A stretch of DNA of 64,000 nucleotides, from NCBI RefSeq assembly GCF_036408795.1, contig NZ_JAZGJP010000006.1, positions 72,577-136,576 of the forward strand. Direction: 5' to 3'. Origin of the DNA: Olsenella_L kribbiana. GTDB lineage: Bacteria; Actinomycetota; Coriobacteriia; Coriobacteriales; Atopobiaceae. Shown here piece by piece: positions 26,551 through 35,630 of this stretch. The notes beneath the pieces are model-generated. The model ran no database searches, was not told the origin of the DNA, and was given only the letters and a program-made list of their open reading frames with translations. Both the position numbers and the translations under genes were made by a program. The number at the start of each line of letters is the position of its first letter. Position 1 is the stretch's first letter.

Positions 26551-27540
26551 ATGGATGAACGAAATACGGCCGAACTTGTGCTTTCTGCAGTAGGCGGAAA
26601 GCAGAACGTGCTTGAGAACACAATATGCATGACAAGGTTGCGGATTAAGGTGGAGAACCCCGATCTCATCGACCGGGAGAAGCTGACGTCCATCGCAAGC
26701 GTTCTCGGCATGACCAAGAGAGGCTCGAATGGCATCGAGGTCGTGTTCGGCCCGAATGTAATCGACGATATCTACCAGTCGTTCCAGCAGCTCTGCGATA
26801 TCTCGCAGGATATGGAGCCTGAGAGCCAGCCTGCAAAGGCAGCTCCGGTCGTGCCGCCCGAGCGCAGGCGTTCCTACAGCATCCAGGTCAAGGCCAACTC
26901 TGAGCGCTCCCGCTCAGACATGGAATCCGAAGATCTCGACATGCTTCGCTCGATGTTCCCAGACAGCTCCTCTCCCAAGAGCGTTCCCCAGAAGGAAGTA
27001 CCGAACGTCTCACGAGGCCCGAAGCTTGCGCCCTCTGCTCATGCAGATGAAAAGCAGTCAGCTGCTGGGAAGGATGCTCCCCACAAGCGCCGCCTTCTTG
27101 TCATCAACGGCCCGAACATCAACATGCTCGGCATCCGCGAGCCGGAGCTCTATGGCACCGAGGACTTCGGGGCGCTTCTCGTCCTCTGCCAGAAGACCGC
27201 GAAGGAGGCAGGCTTTGATGACTGCTTCTGCTTCCAGTCGAACCACGAGGGAGACATCGTCGATGAGATCCAGGATGCCTGGCAGGTATTCGACGGCCTT
27301 GTGATCAATCCGGGCGCCTATACGCACACGTCTGTCGCAATCCTCGACACCATCAAGGCCATCCAGATTCCGACCATCGAGGTCCACATCTCGAAGGTGA
27401 ACGAGCGCGAATCCTTCCGCCAGATCTCCTATGTGCGCGAGGCAGCGTTCGAGACCATCATGGGCATGGGCATCCAGGGCTACCGCAAGGCCATCCTCGA
27501 TATGCGCGACTACCTCGACAGGCAGGAGCAGGAAGCCTAG
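26551..27540 (+). CDS. PTS EIIB (glucose-type) domain fused to type II 3-dehydroquinate dehydratase
   Basis: 329 residues. Residues 6 to about 80 are a glucose-family EIIB domain: ELVLSAVGGKQNVLENTICM then TRLRIKV, with the phospho-accepting cysteine at C26 and a final VVFGPNVIDDIYQ. A charged, Ser/Pro-rich linker covers about 85-178. Residues 180 to 325 are AroQ: LLVINGPNINMLGIREPELYG with the catalytic Tyr, INPGAYTHTS, EVHISKVNERESFRQ. The enzyme dehydrates 3-dehydroquinate. It follows aroE-aroK after 135 bases. The EIIB domain could let PTS phosphorylation state act on this step; that is inference. Confidence 0.9.
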   Translation: MDERNTAELVLSAVGGKQNVLENTICMTRLRIKVENPDLIDREKLTSIASVLGMTKRGSNGIEVVFGPNVIDDIYQSFQQLCDISQDMEPESQPAKAAPVVPPERRRSYSIQVKANSERSRSDMESEDLDMLRSMFPDSSSPKSVPQKEVPNVSRGPKLAPSAHADEKQSAAGKDAPHKRRLLVINGPNINMLGIREPELYGTEDFGALLVLCQKTAKEAGFDDCFCFQSNHEGDIVDEIQDAWQVFDGLVINPGAYTHTSVAILDTIKAIQIPTIEVHISKVNERESFRQISYVREAAFETIMGMGIQGYRKAILDMRDYLDRQEQEA

Positions 27541-27567
27541 CTGTCATCTGCAGAGCACAAGTTCAGA

Positions 27568-27594
27568 AAAGCCGCCTTCTGGGCGGCTTTCTTT
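27568..27594 (+). terminator. terminator of the aro operon
   Basis: A 9-bp stem (AAAGCCGCC / GGCGGCTTT) with a 5-base loop, followed by CTTTATT, lies 28 bases after the dehydroquinase stop. Confidence 0.85.
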
Positions 27595-27622
27595 ATTGGC
27601 AGCACATCTTCATGGCTCCTGC

Positions 27623-27645
27623 CAGCATGCACTGCGTGCATGCTG
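27623..27645. repeat. perfect 10-3-10 inverted repeat upstream of the TMEM175-like gene
   Basis: CAGCATGCAC - TGC - GTGCATGCTG. It lies about 90 bases before the start at 27738, after the aro terminator. It could be an operator or an RNA hairpin; no T-tract follows, so it is not a terminator. Confidence 0.6.
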
Positions 27646-27737
27646 ATTTGCTGAGCCTCCCATCTGAAGCCTGTCCCATGAGGCAGAGGCTTGTCTCGAA
27701 GAGAACATCCAGCCAGATCGTCTCGGAAGGACAGACC

Positions 27738-28268
27738 ATGAGCAAGGAACGGCTTGCAGCATTCGCTGATGCCATCCTCGCTCTCATCATGACCATACTC
27801 GTGCTTGCTCTCGATGCACCGAAAGAGCCCACGCTCGAGGGCTTCTGGGACCTCCACATGAGCTGTTTCTCCTATGCCCTTTCCTTCTTCTGGCTGGGCT
27901 CGCTCTGGATGGGACTCAGCGAGGTTTGGGACACGGCCGGGCGCATAGACAGCGCGTGTGTCCTGTGGACGCTCGTGCTGCTTTTCTTCGCCTCTCTCAT
28001 CCCCTACACGACCGACCTCGTCAGCAGGCATTTCGGCAATCGCATCATGCAGTGCGCCTATGGCCTTGTGGTCCTTGTCATGACCGGTGCAAACTGGATG
28101 CTCCATCGGACCCTCGAGAAGCCGAATGCCGATGTCGAGGCGCTCCTCGCTTCTTCCCGCAGCTACCGCCATCTTCTCAGCCCCGACATCGCAATCAAGC
28201 TTGTCGACCTGGCTGCATCTGCAGCCATCTGGCCGCCTGCCATGATGTACGGCGTGCTTGCCGCTTGA
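27738..28268 (+). CDS. TMEM175-family potassium channel-like membrane protein
   Basis: 176 residues from the ATG at 27738 (GGAAGGA upstream). The first helix has the TMEM175 signature: ERLAAFADAILALIMTILVL, that is R-x3-F-x-DA-x-x-A-x-x-x-T-I. Four more hydrophobic helices follow. Bacterial TMEM175 proteins are two-domain or single-domain K+ channels; this one has a single domain and would have to assemble as an oligomer. It may be controlled through the upstream inverted repeat. Confidence 0.8.
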   Translation: MSKERLAAFADAILALIMTILVLALDAPKEPTLEGFWDLHMSCFSYALSFFWLGSLWMGLSEVWDTAGRIDSACVLWTLVLLFFASLIPYTTDLVSRHFGNRIMQCAYGLVVLVMTGANWMLHRTLEKPNADVEALLASSRSYRHLLSPDIAIKLVDLAASAAIWPPAMMYGVLAA

Positions 28269-28329
28269 GCCTATTCCTTCTTCATGCGCCGGAAGGCGAT
28301 CAGGACAGCCTGAGCTATGGATTTAGGCC

Positions 28330-28929
28330 CTACCGGTAGCTGATGCGGAAGCAGCCCATATCGGTGACAAGCGTATCCACATGGATATCGTGGGCACCAC
28401 GAGGCAGAGGATTCGAGCTCACCTGCATGGAGCGGACAAGGCCAAGCTTCTCCCCCATATAGAAAGCAAGGAAGCGGTCGTAGTAGCCAGCACCATAGCC
28501 GATACGATAGCCTTCTCCGTCAAAGACAAGGCCCGGCACAAGGCAGACGGACCCCTTGCACATGGCAGGCTTGACAAGACGCTCTTCATCCGGCACGGGC
28601 TCCAGGATTCCGAGAGTTCCTGGCACGAGCTCTTCGAGAGATCCTATCTCGAAGAATTCCATCTTCCTGCCTGGCAGGCACTTCGGCACGGCAACCCGTT
28701 TCCCTGCAGCGAGCGCATCTTCGATGATACGGTGCGTATCGATTTCGTCTGCAAACGAGACATAGGAAAGGACGAGGTCGGCTGCTTCATACTCGGGCAG
28801 CGCCTCCACTGCCTCGCGGATGAGGTCGTCGGCATTCCTGCGTACGACCGAGGATGTGGCACGCCGCATGATCAGATACTGCTGGCGGATGGCGGTCTTG
28901 TCTGCATCGAAGCCACATGAACTAGGCAT
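28330..28929 (-). CDS. 5-formyltetrahydrofolate cyclo-ligase
   Basis: 199 residues. It converts 5-formyl-THF to 5,10-methenyl-THF with ATP. The family motif PGLVFDGEGYRIGYGAGYYDRFL near residue 150 includes the Mg-ATP loop; IDTHRIIEDALAAGKRVAVP and LGILEP are also typical. It is convergent with the TMEM175-like gene (61 bases apart). Its product connects with the thyA/folA folate genes further along. Confidence 0.93.
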   Translation of the reverse strand: MPSSCGFDADKTAIRQQYLIMRRATSSVVRRNADDLIREAVEALPEYEAADLVLSYVSFADEIDTHRIIEDALAAGKRVAVPKCLPGRKMEFFEIGSLEELVPGTLGILEPVPDEERLVKPAMCKGSVCLVPGLVFDGEGYRIGYGAGYYDRFLAFYMGEKLGLVRSMQVSSNPLPRGAHDIHVDTLVTDMGCFRISYR

Positions 28930-29047
28930 GCAACCGTCTCCTCCCGATCGTGGTTCCGGAACGCAGACAATTCCGGCACCTTCTCTTCCTGCCTTCGGCT
29001 AAGCCGTCACGAACGTCTGCTACCATTGTAGTCCGTGCGTAAATTCC

Positions 29048-29067
29048 GTTGGATATACATATCCAAC
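29048..29067. promoter_or_regulatory. 9-2-9 perfect palindrome upstream of trpS
   Basis: GTTGGATAT - AC - ATATCCAAC lies 33 bases before the trpS ATG and contains a possible -10 (TATACA). It looks like a regulator-binding operator overlapping the promoter. No regulator can be assigned. Confidence 0.5.
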
Positions 29068-29099
29068 CGTAACACAAGCTTGAACGAGGAGATGCCATT

Positions 29100-30155
29100 A
29101 TGCCAAACGAAGGCAGCTACGAAGCGGCGCTTGAGCGCTCCAACAAGATCCAGACGGACATCGAGTCCGGCAAGACCGAAGGCTATACCATGCTCACGGG
29201 CGACCGTCCGACCGGACGTCTGCACCTCGGCCACTATTTCGGCACGATCCGCGAGCGCGTGCGCCTGCAGAACCTCGGCGTCAAGACGAACATCGTGATT
29301 GCCGACTACCAGGTCATCACCGACCGCGACACGACCGAGCATATCCGCGACAATGTATACAACATGGTCATGGACTATCTCGCCTGCGGCATCGACCCCG
29401 AAAAGACCATGATCTTCACCCACTCGGCCGTCCCTGCCGAGAACCAGCTCATGCTGCCCTTCCTCTCGCTTGTCTCCAAGTCGGAGCTCGAGCGCAACCC
29501 GACCGTCAAGGCCGAGCAGGAGGCATCGGGCCATACGCTCACCGGCCTTCTTCTGACCTACCCGGTCCACCAGGCCTGCGACATCCTCTTCTGCAAGGGC
29601 AACATCGTGCCCGTGGGCCGCGACCAGCTGCCGCACATCGAGATCACGGACAAGATCGGCCGCCGCTTCAACGAGCGCTTCAACGCGAAGGTCTTCCCGG
29701 AGGTAGCAGGACTCCTCACCTCGACGCCGCTTCTTCCCGGCCTTGATGGCCGCAAGATGAGCAAGTCCTACGGCAACGCTATCTCTCTGTGCATGACCGA
29801 GGAGGAGACAGCGAAGCTCATCAAGAAGTCGAAGACAGACTCCGAGCGAAACATCACGTTTGACCCCGAGAACAGGCCGGGCGTCTCGGCGCTCCTGACG
29901 ACGGCAGGCATCTGCACGGGCCGCGACCCCAAGGAGATTGCAGACGAGATCGGCATGGGCGGCGCAGGCCAGCTCAAGCGATACACGACCGAGGCTGTGA
30001 ACACCTACTTCGCCCCGATCCGCGAGAAGCGCCACAAGTACGAGAATGACCTCCCCTACATCCAGGATGTGCTGCATGAGGGGAACCGCAAGGCACAGGA
30101 AGTGGCCGAGAAGACCTTGGAAGAGGTCCGCGAGGCTATGGGCATGGTGTACTAG
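29100..30155 (+). CDS. trpS: Tryptophanyl-tRNA synthetase
   Basis: 351 residues. Class I synthetase with the HIGH-type motif as HLGHYFG (about residue 42) and KMSKS at about 222. TGDRPTGRLHLGHYFG is the nucleotide-binding start. It charges tRNA-Trp. SD GAGGAG lies 7 bases upstream of the ATG. Divergent from the 5-formyl-THF cyclo-ligase gene. There is no T-box visible in the short leader; a palindrome is there instead. Confidence 0.96.
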   Translation: MPNEGSYEAALERSNKIQTDIESGKTEGYTMLTGDRPTGRLHLGHYFGTIRERVRLQNLGVKTNIVIADYQVITDRDTTEHIRDNVYNMVMDYLACGIDPEKTMIFTHSAVPAENQLMLPFLSLVSKSELERNPTVKAEQEASGHTLTGLLLTYPVHQACDILFCKGNIVPVGRDQLPHIEITDKIGRRFNERFNAKVFPEVAGLLTSTPLLPGLDGRKMSKSYGNAISLCMTEEETAKLIKKSKTDSERNITFDPENRPGVSALLTTAGICTGRDPKEIADEIGMGGAGQLKRYTTEAVNTYFAPIREKRHKYENDLPYIQDVLHEGNRKAQEVAEKTLEEVREAMGMVY

Positions 30156-30185
30156 CACCTGAAGGAAAGATAGATATTCAAGACG

Positions 30186-30220
30186 AAGCGGAGCCTCTGC
30201 AACCTGCAGGGGCTCCGCTT
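30186..30220. terminator. terminator hairpin between trpS and argF
   Basis: A 16-bp stem with one G-U pair and a 3-base loop lies between the two convergent genes. Neither side has a long T-tract; it probably serves both. Confidence 0.6.
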
Positions 30221-30249
30221 CCTGTCAATGCTCTCTGAGACGTACAGGA

Positions 30250-31254
30250 TTACTCGGGGTCCTTGAGCGTTGCATACATGACGGCCTTGATCGTATGCAT
30301 GCGGTTCTCTGCCTCGTCGAAGACGCGCGAACGCGGGCCCTCGAAGACGTCGTTTGTGACCTCAAGCTCGGGCAGGCCATACTTCTCGAAGATCTTCTCT
30401 CCGATTGTGGTCTTCCGGTCATGGAAGCTCGGCAGGCAGTGCATGAAGATCGCATCGGGGGCTGCGGCCTCGAACATCTTCTCGTTCACCTGGTAGGGAC
30501 GCATGAGCTCGATCCTCTTGCCCCAGAGCTCGTCGGGCTCGCCCATGGAGACCCAGATGTCCGTATAGATGACAGAAGCATCCTTTGCACCTTCTGCGAC
30601 ATCGGACGTGAAGGTGAGATGAGCGCCTGTCTCGGCGGCAATCTTCTCGCAGGTAGCGACAAGACCCTCTTCCGGCATGTTCTCCTTCGGTCCGCAGGCA
30701 CAGAAGTCGATGCCGAGCTTTGCGCAGACGACCATGAGGGAGTTGGCGACGTTGTTCCTGGCATCGCCCATGAACGTGAGCTTGCGTCCATGCAGGTCGC
30801 GTCCGAACTCCTCACGCATCGTGAGGATGTCTGCAATCATCTGCGTCGGGTGGAACTCGGTCGTGAGGCCATTCCAGACAGGGACGCCCGCATACTTGGC
30901 GAGGGTCTCGACGCGCTCCTGCGCGAATCCGCGGTACTCGATACCGTCAAACATGCGGCCCAAGACCCGGGCCGTATCCTCGATGGACTCCTTCTTGCCC
31001 ATCTGCGAGGTGCCGGGATCGAGATAGGTGACATTCATGCCGAGATCGTGGCCGCCGACCTCGAACGAGCAGCGTGTGCGCGTCGATGTCTTCTCGAAGA
31101 GGAGCACGATGTTCTTGCCCTCGAGGTAGCGGTGCGGCTCCCCTGCATGCTTCTTGCGCTTGAGCTCTGCCGAGAGATCGAGGAGATACTCGATCTCTTC
31201 AGGAGTGAAATCGAGAAGCTTCAGAAAGCTCCTGCCGCTGAGGTTCACGCTCAT
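30250..31254 (-). CDS. argF: Ornithine carbamoyltransferase
   Basis: 334 residues. It has the carbamoyl-phosphate motif STRTRCSFE, FHPTQMIADILT and the Cys-containing HCLPSFHD loop. It exchanges ornithine and carbamoyl phosphate with citrulline. The sequence (FMGDARNNVANSLMV, SMGEPDELWG) fits both the biosynthetic and the catabolic (ArcB) groups. No arcA, arcC or other arg genes are next to it, so the direction cannot be settled. Divergent from ppk. Confidence 0.93.
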   Translation of the reverse strand: MSVNLSGRSFLKLLDFTPEEIEYLLDLSAELKRKKHAGEPHRYLEGKNIVLLFEKTSTRTRCSFEVGGHDLGMNVTYLDPGTSQMGKKESIEDTARVLGRMFDGIEYRGFAQERVETLAKYAGVPVWNGLTTEFHPTQMIADILTMREEFGRDLHGRKLTFMGDARNNVANSLMVVCAKLGIDFCACGPKENMPEEGLVATCEKIAAETGAHLTFTSDVAEGAKDASVIYTDIWVSMGEPDELWGKRIELMRPYQVNEKMFEAAAPDAIFMHCLPSFHDRKTTIGEKIFEKYGLPELEVTNDVFEGPRSRVFDEAENRMHTIKAVMYATLKDPE

Positions 31255-31444
31255 GTATTTGCCTCCGACTCGTCATATGGCCTGCAGTGTGGATTAAGCG
31301 TAGCGCATGCAGACGTCGAACATGTTTCGGGCATACGATATCGGCGTAACCATCAGGCTTTACATTCAGCTGAGATGCCAGCTGCTAGAATATATCTGCT
31401 ACCTCTTTTACATATCTCTGCCCCTTCGAAAGGAAGGCAAGATC

Positions 31445-34060
31445 ATGGTTACAGCAGATGCAGGCAACGCTGCCAATCAGGACGCCGCGACGAAGGCCGT
31501 GCCCGACGCTGCACCTGAAACGGATTCCGTCAGCACCGATCTCGAGCACCGCGCTGCCAAGTTCGCCGACAACGAGACCGAGATCGACGGCGAAGGCAAG
31601 CGCAAGCGCGACTACTCCTACACGCAGAACCGCGAGGTGAGCTGGCTGCGCTTCGACAACCGCGTCCTCGATGAGGCCTTCGACCCATCCGTGCCGCTCT
31701 TCGAGCGCTTCAAGTTCGTCTCGATCTTCTCCTCGAACCTCGACGAGTGGTTCATGATCCGTGTCGGCGGCTTGACGGACCTCTCGGCTTTGAAGAAGCA
31801 GCCATCCGACAACAAGAGCAACATGACGCCCTCCGAGCAGCTGGCCACGCTGCTCTCGCTTCTGCCCGAGTATCTCGAGAAGCATGACCGTGCCTTCGAG
31901 GAGCTCGAGGAGGCGCTGGCAGCCCATGGCCTCATCCATGTGTCTGCCCAGGACCTGACCGACGCCGACATGGTGTCTCTTCACAAGAGCTTCGAGACGC
32001 AGGTCGCCCCCGTCATCTCGCCTCTGGTCATAGATCCGAGGCACCCGTTCCCGAACCTCAGGAACGGCGTCCTCTATGTCCTCACCTCGCTTGACGGCCC
32101 GGAGGAGTCCGGCGTCCTCGGCATGATCGAGGTGCCGCCTTCGCTCGACCGCATCGTGATGCTTCCGGGCGATGACCGCCATATGCGCTATGTCCTGCTC
32201 GAGGACCTCATCATCCAGGAGCTCGGCAGCTGCTTCGGCTCCTATGTGCCGGCGGGCGCCGCCACGATCCGCGTCACCAGGAACGCCGACATCGATCCTG
32301 ACGGCGAGGGCGTCGAGGAAGAGGAGGACTACCGCCTCCACATGAAGAAGGTGCTGAAGAAGCGCATGCGCCTTCAGCCGATCCGCCTCGAAGTCGAGGG
32401 CACGCTCTCCAAGAACCATGAGAAGCTCATCCGCAAGGAGCTTGGCCTCACACCCGAGCGCGTCTTCCATGTGCGCTCCTCGCTCGACCAGGGCTACATC
32501 TTCGCGCTCGAGGACATGATCCCGAAGTCCGAGCGTGCACAGCTCCTCTACAGCCCGTTCGAGCCGCAGCTGTCGCCGATGGTGAAGAAGGGCGTCCCGA
32601 TGAGGGAGCAGATCGAGGACCACGACGTCCTGCTCTTCTATCCGTATGAGTCGATGGATCCGCTTCTCGACCTTCTGCGCGAGGCATCGACCGATGACTC
32701 CTGCATCACGATCAAGATCACGCTCTACCGTGTCGCGAAGCACTCCCGCCTCTGCGAGAGCCTCATCGCTGCTGCCGAGAATGGAAAGGATGTCACGGTC
32801 TTGATGGAGCTCCGCGCCCGCTTCGACGAGGCGAACAACATCGCCTGGGCAGAGCGCCTCGAAGATGCCGGCTGCACCGTCATCTATGGCCAGGAGGGCT
32901 ACAAGGTCCATTCGAAGATCTGCCAGATCACCTACCACGACGGCGGCAAGTTCACGCGCATCACGTGCCTTGGCACCGGCAACTTCAATGAGAAGACCGC
33001 ACGTCTCTACTCCGACTTCATGCTCATGACGGCACATCCGGGCATCGGCGAGGACGGCAACGCCTTCTTCAGGAACCTCTCGCTCGGAAACCTTGCCGGC
33101 CGCTACAAGTATCTTCGTGTCGCCCCGATCGGGCTCAAGCCCCAGATCATGGGCGGCCTCGACCGCGAGATTGCACGTGCCCGCGCAGGCGAGCCTGCCC
33201 AGGCCTTCCTCAAGATGAACTCGCTCACCGACCGTGACGTGATCGACAAGATCTCCGAGGCCTGCGAGGCAGGCGTCCGTGTCATCCTGATCGTCCGCGG
33301 CATCTGCTGCATCAAGGCAAACGTGCCCGGCAAGACCGATGGCCTCATCGTCCACCAGATCGTCGGCCGCTTCCTCGAGCATGCCCGTGTCTACGCCTTC
33401 GGCGCCAAGATCGACACGGTCTACCTCTCGAGTGCCGACATGATGACAAGAAACACGGAGCGCCGCGTCGAGATTGCCTACCCGGTGAAGGACCCTGTCT
33501 GCCGCCAGCTTGTGATCAAGTACATGAACCTGCAGCTTGCCGACAATGTGAAGGCACGCCAACTAACCGTGGATGGCACCTGGGAGCCGATTCCGAGGGC
33601 AGAGGGCGAAGCTGCCATCAACAGTCAGGATGAGCTCATGAAGCTTGCCTGGAGACGTTCGCATCCCGGCCTCGAATCCACGCCGGTACCTGAGATTCCG
33701 ACCCTGCTCGAGCCGTTCGTGTCTGATGCAGACGCAAAGCTCGCTGCCGAAGAAGAGGCGCGCGAGGAGGCAGAGGCAGCAGCACCTGCACCCGCTCCGA
33801 AGCATGCTGCTCCTGCACCTGCTCCTGCAGCGGCACCCGAGCCTATCCCCACACCTGCACCGGAACCTGCACCGAAGGCCGCAGCTCCTGCAGCGGCACC
33901 AGCGGCTGCACCCAAGCCCGCTCCAGCGCCTGCAGCGGCACCTGCACCGAAGCCAGCGCCGCGCCCCTACCAGGCTCCTGCGCCTCAGCCTTCGCGCCTT
34001 GCCCGTGCAGGGCACCTCTTCGGCGAGGCCTTCAGGACCCTCTTTGGGGGTGACCGCTAG
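31445..34060 (+). CDS. ppk: Polyphosphate kinase 1 with a Pro/Ala-rich C-terminal tail
   Basis: 871 residues from the ATG at 31445 (AAGGAAGG upstream). It makes polyphosphate from ATP. NREVSWLRFDNRVLDEA is the PPK1 N-terminal signature, followed by LDEWFMIRVGGL; the phospholipase D-like domains hold YKVHSKICQ with the phosphorylated His and GTGNFNEKTARLY. From about residue 765 the protein is a low-complexity tail made of repeats of APAPAAAPEP/KPAPAPAAAP type, roughly 90 residues, ending RLARAGHLFGEAFRTLFGG. An acidic N-terminal extension of about 55 residues is also present. Confidence 0.95.
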   Translation: MVTADAGNAANQDAATKAVPDAAPETDSVSTDLEHRAAKFADNETEIDGEGKRKRDYSYTQNREVSWLRFDNRVLDEAFDPSVPLFERFKFVSIFSSNLDEWFMIRVGGLTDLSALKKQPSDNKSNMTPSEQLATLLSLLPEYLEKHDRAFEELEEALAAHGLIHVSAQDLTDADMVSLHKSFETQVAPVISPLVIDPRHPFPNLRNGVLYVLTSLDGPEESGVLGMIEVPPSLDRIVMLPGDDRHMRYVLLEDLIIQELGSCFGSYVPAGAATIRVTRNADIDPDGEGVEEEEDYRLHMKKVLKKRMRLQPIRLEVEGTLSKNHEKLIRKELGLTPERVFHVRSSLDQGYIFALEDMIPKSERAQLLYSPFEPQLSPMVKKGVPMREQIEDHDVLLFYPYESMDPLLDLLREASTDDSCITIKITLYRVAKHSRLCESLIAAAENGKDVTVLMELRARFDEANNIAWAERLEDAGCTVIYGQEGYKVHSKICQITYHDGGKFTRITCLGTGNFNEKTARLYSDFMLMTAHPGIGEDGNAFFRNLSLGNLAGRYKYLRVAPIGLKPQIMGGLDREIARARAGEPAQAFLKMNSLTDRDVIDKISEACEAGVRVILIVRGICCIKANVPGKTDGLIVHQIVGRFLEHARVYAFGAKIDTVYLSSADMMTRNTERRVEIAYPVKDPVCRQLVIKYMNLQLADNVKARQLTVDGTWEPIPRAEGEAAINSQDELMKLAWRRSHPGLESTPVPEIPTLLEPFVSDADAKLAAEEEAREEAEAAAPAPAPKHAAPAPAPAAAPEPIPTPAPEPAPKAAAPAAAPAAAPKPAPAPAAAPAPKPAPRPYQAPAPQPSRLARAGHLFGEAFRTLFGGDR

Positions 34061-34063
34061 CAC

Positions 34064-35413
34064 ATGGCAGAAGCAGCATCGAAGACCATACAGCTCAAGA
34101 TCGACCGGCTCACCTATGGACCGGACGCCATAGCCAGAGACGAAGATGGCCGTGCCATCTTCGTCCAGGGCGCCATTCCCGGCGATACCGTCGAGGCAGA
34201 GATCTATGAAGAAGGGCAGCGCTTCGCGAAGGCGAAGACGGTCCGTATCCTTGAGGCATCGCCTGACCGTGTGAAGGCACCCTGCCCCTTTGTCGGCATC
34301 TGCGGCGGCTGCCCCTGGGGCAATATCAGGTACGAGGCCCAGCTCGAGGCCAAAAGGGCTCATGTCGTGGATGCGCTTGTCCGCATCGGGCACATCCCCC
34401 AGGACCGAGCAGAGGAGCTTGTCCTTCCCTGCGCCGCGCCAGGAGATCCTTGGGGCTACCGCAACAAGGTCGAGCTTGCCTTTGCCCGTCAGGGCAAGCG
34501 CACCATCGTCGGCATGCATGCTCTCGATGGCTCTGTCATCAAGGTCCCGACCTGCCCGCTTCTCCAGAAGGGCTCAGAGAAGCTCGTGAAGGCAGTGTCT
34601 GGCTCTGTGACCTATCTTGCGAACTTCCACGGACTCACGTTCGACCGCATCGGCATCCGCACCTCCGCCCGCACGCATGCAACGGAGGTCGCCCTCTGGA
34701 CGTCTCCTTCCGCCTTCCCGCGCGCTGCCGCCGCGAAGGTCATCACCGAAGGCGCCAAGGTCACCTCGCTCGTGCGAGTCATGTCCAAGGGACCGCAGAA
34801 GGCACGGAAGATTGCAGGTGTCGAGTGCCTGGCAGGAGATGGCTTCTGGTCTGAGCGCCTTGTCCACAACACAATGCGCATCTCAGCCCCTTCCTTCTTC
34901 CAGGTCAACACGAAGGGCGCAGAGACGCTCGTGCACACAGTCCTCGACTGGCTCGAGCCTGACGAGGACGATGAGGCGATGGATCTCTACTGCGGCGCCG
35001 GCACGTTCACATTGCCGCTTGCCGAGCGCACCTCCTTCGTCTCTGCTGTCGAGTCTTATGGCCCGGCCGTCCGCGACCTCAGCCGCAACCTCAAGGATGC
35101 CCGTCTCGAGAATGTCGATGCGATCGGCGGCGATGCAGGACGCGAGTTTCCTGATACTGACGCTGACATCATCGTCGTCGATCCGCCGCGTGCAGGACTT
35201 GCCGCAGATGTCGTTCATCAGCTCTCCGAGCAGCCGGCACGTGCCATCGCCTATGTCTCATGCGATCCGGCAACGCTTGCCCGCGATATCGCCCGCTTCG
35301 AGGATGAAGGCACGTTCGAGGCCAAGAAGATGCAGCCTGTCGATCTCTTCCCCCAGAGCTTCCACGTCGAGACCGTGACATTGCTCAAGCGTGTGCGTCC
35401 TGCCCAGCGATAG
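34064..35413 (+). CDS. 23S rRNA (uracil-5-)-methyltransferase, RumA/RlmD type
   Basis: 449 residues. It has an N-terminal TRAM RNA-binding domain (about 10-65), then the iron-sulfur cysteines CPFVGICGGCPW (about 83-95) with a later VPTCPLL, a SAM domain (MDLYCGAGTFTLPLA) and the catalytic SCDPATLARDI. It methylates C5 of a uridine in rRNA or tRNA. The exact target (U1939, U747 or tRNA U54) cannot be told from sequence alone. It begins 3 bases after ppk. Confidence 0.88.
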   Translation: MAEAASKTIQLKIDRLTYGPDAIARDEDGRAIFVQGAIPGDTVEAEIYEEGQRFAKAKTVRILEASPDRVKAPCPFVGICGGCPWGNIRYEAQLEAKRAHVVDALVRIGHIPQDRAEELVLPCAAPGDPWGYRNKVELAFARQGKRTIVGMHALDGSVIKVPTCPLLQKGSEKLVKAVSGSVTYLANFHGLTFDRIGIRTSARTHATEVALWTSPSAFPRAAAAKVITEGAKVTSLVRVMSKGPQKARKIAGVECLAGDGFWSERLVHNTMRISAPSFFQVNTKGAETLVHTVLDWLEPDEDDEAMDLYCGAGTFTLPLAERTSFVSAVESYGPAVRDLSRNLKDARLENVDAIGGDAGREFPDTDADIIVVDPPRAGLAADVVHQLSEQPARAIAYVSCDPATLARDIARFEDEGTFEAKKMQPVDLFPQSFHVETVTLLKRVRPAQR

Positions 35414-35437
35414 ATTGTCATCCACAGCAGCAGCCTT

Positions 35438-35485
35438 TCTCTCTGAGCCTTCGGTCCTTTCCGGGGGGCTCAGAGAGATATTTTC
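35438..35485 (+). terminator. terminator after the RNA methyltransferase
   Basis: A perfect 12-bp stem (TCTCTCTGAGCC / GGCTCAGAGAGA) with a 17-base loop, followed by TATTTTC. Confidence 0.75.
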
Positions 35486-35630
35486 GGCAGAAGATGGACG
35501 GCATTGTCCACCGACTGCCAAAAAGGTTTGCAAGACACTGGCGTTTCTGGGCAAGAAAGTGTACAAAAGGTACGTGCCTGAGCGAGGGGCTCGGGCCACC
35601 TTATGTCAGAACAAGTGAGAGGATGACATC

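Noticed and set aside
31385..33562. 725-codon open frame on the minus strand opposite ppk
   Set aside because: Shadow of PPK1; its product is a mirror of codon bias (Leu/Val/Asp/Glu/Arg runs) without motifs, and ppk has a proper SD and family match.
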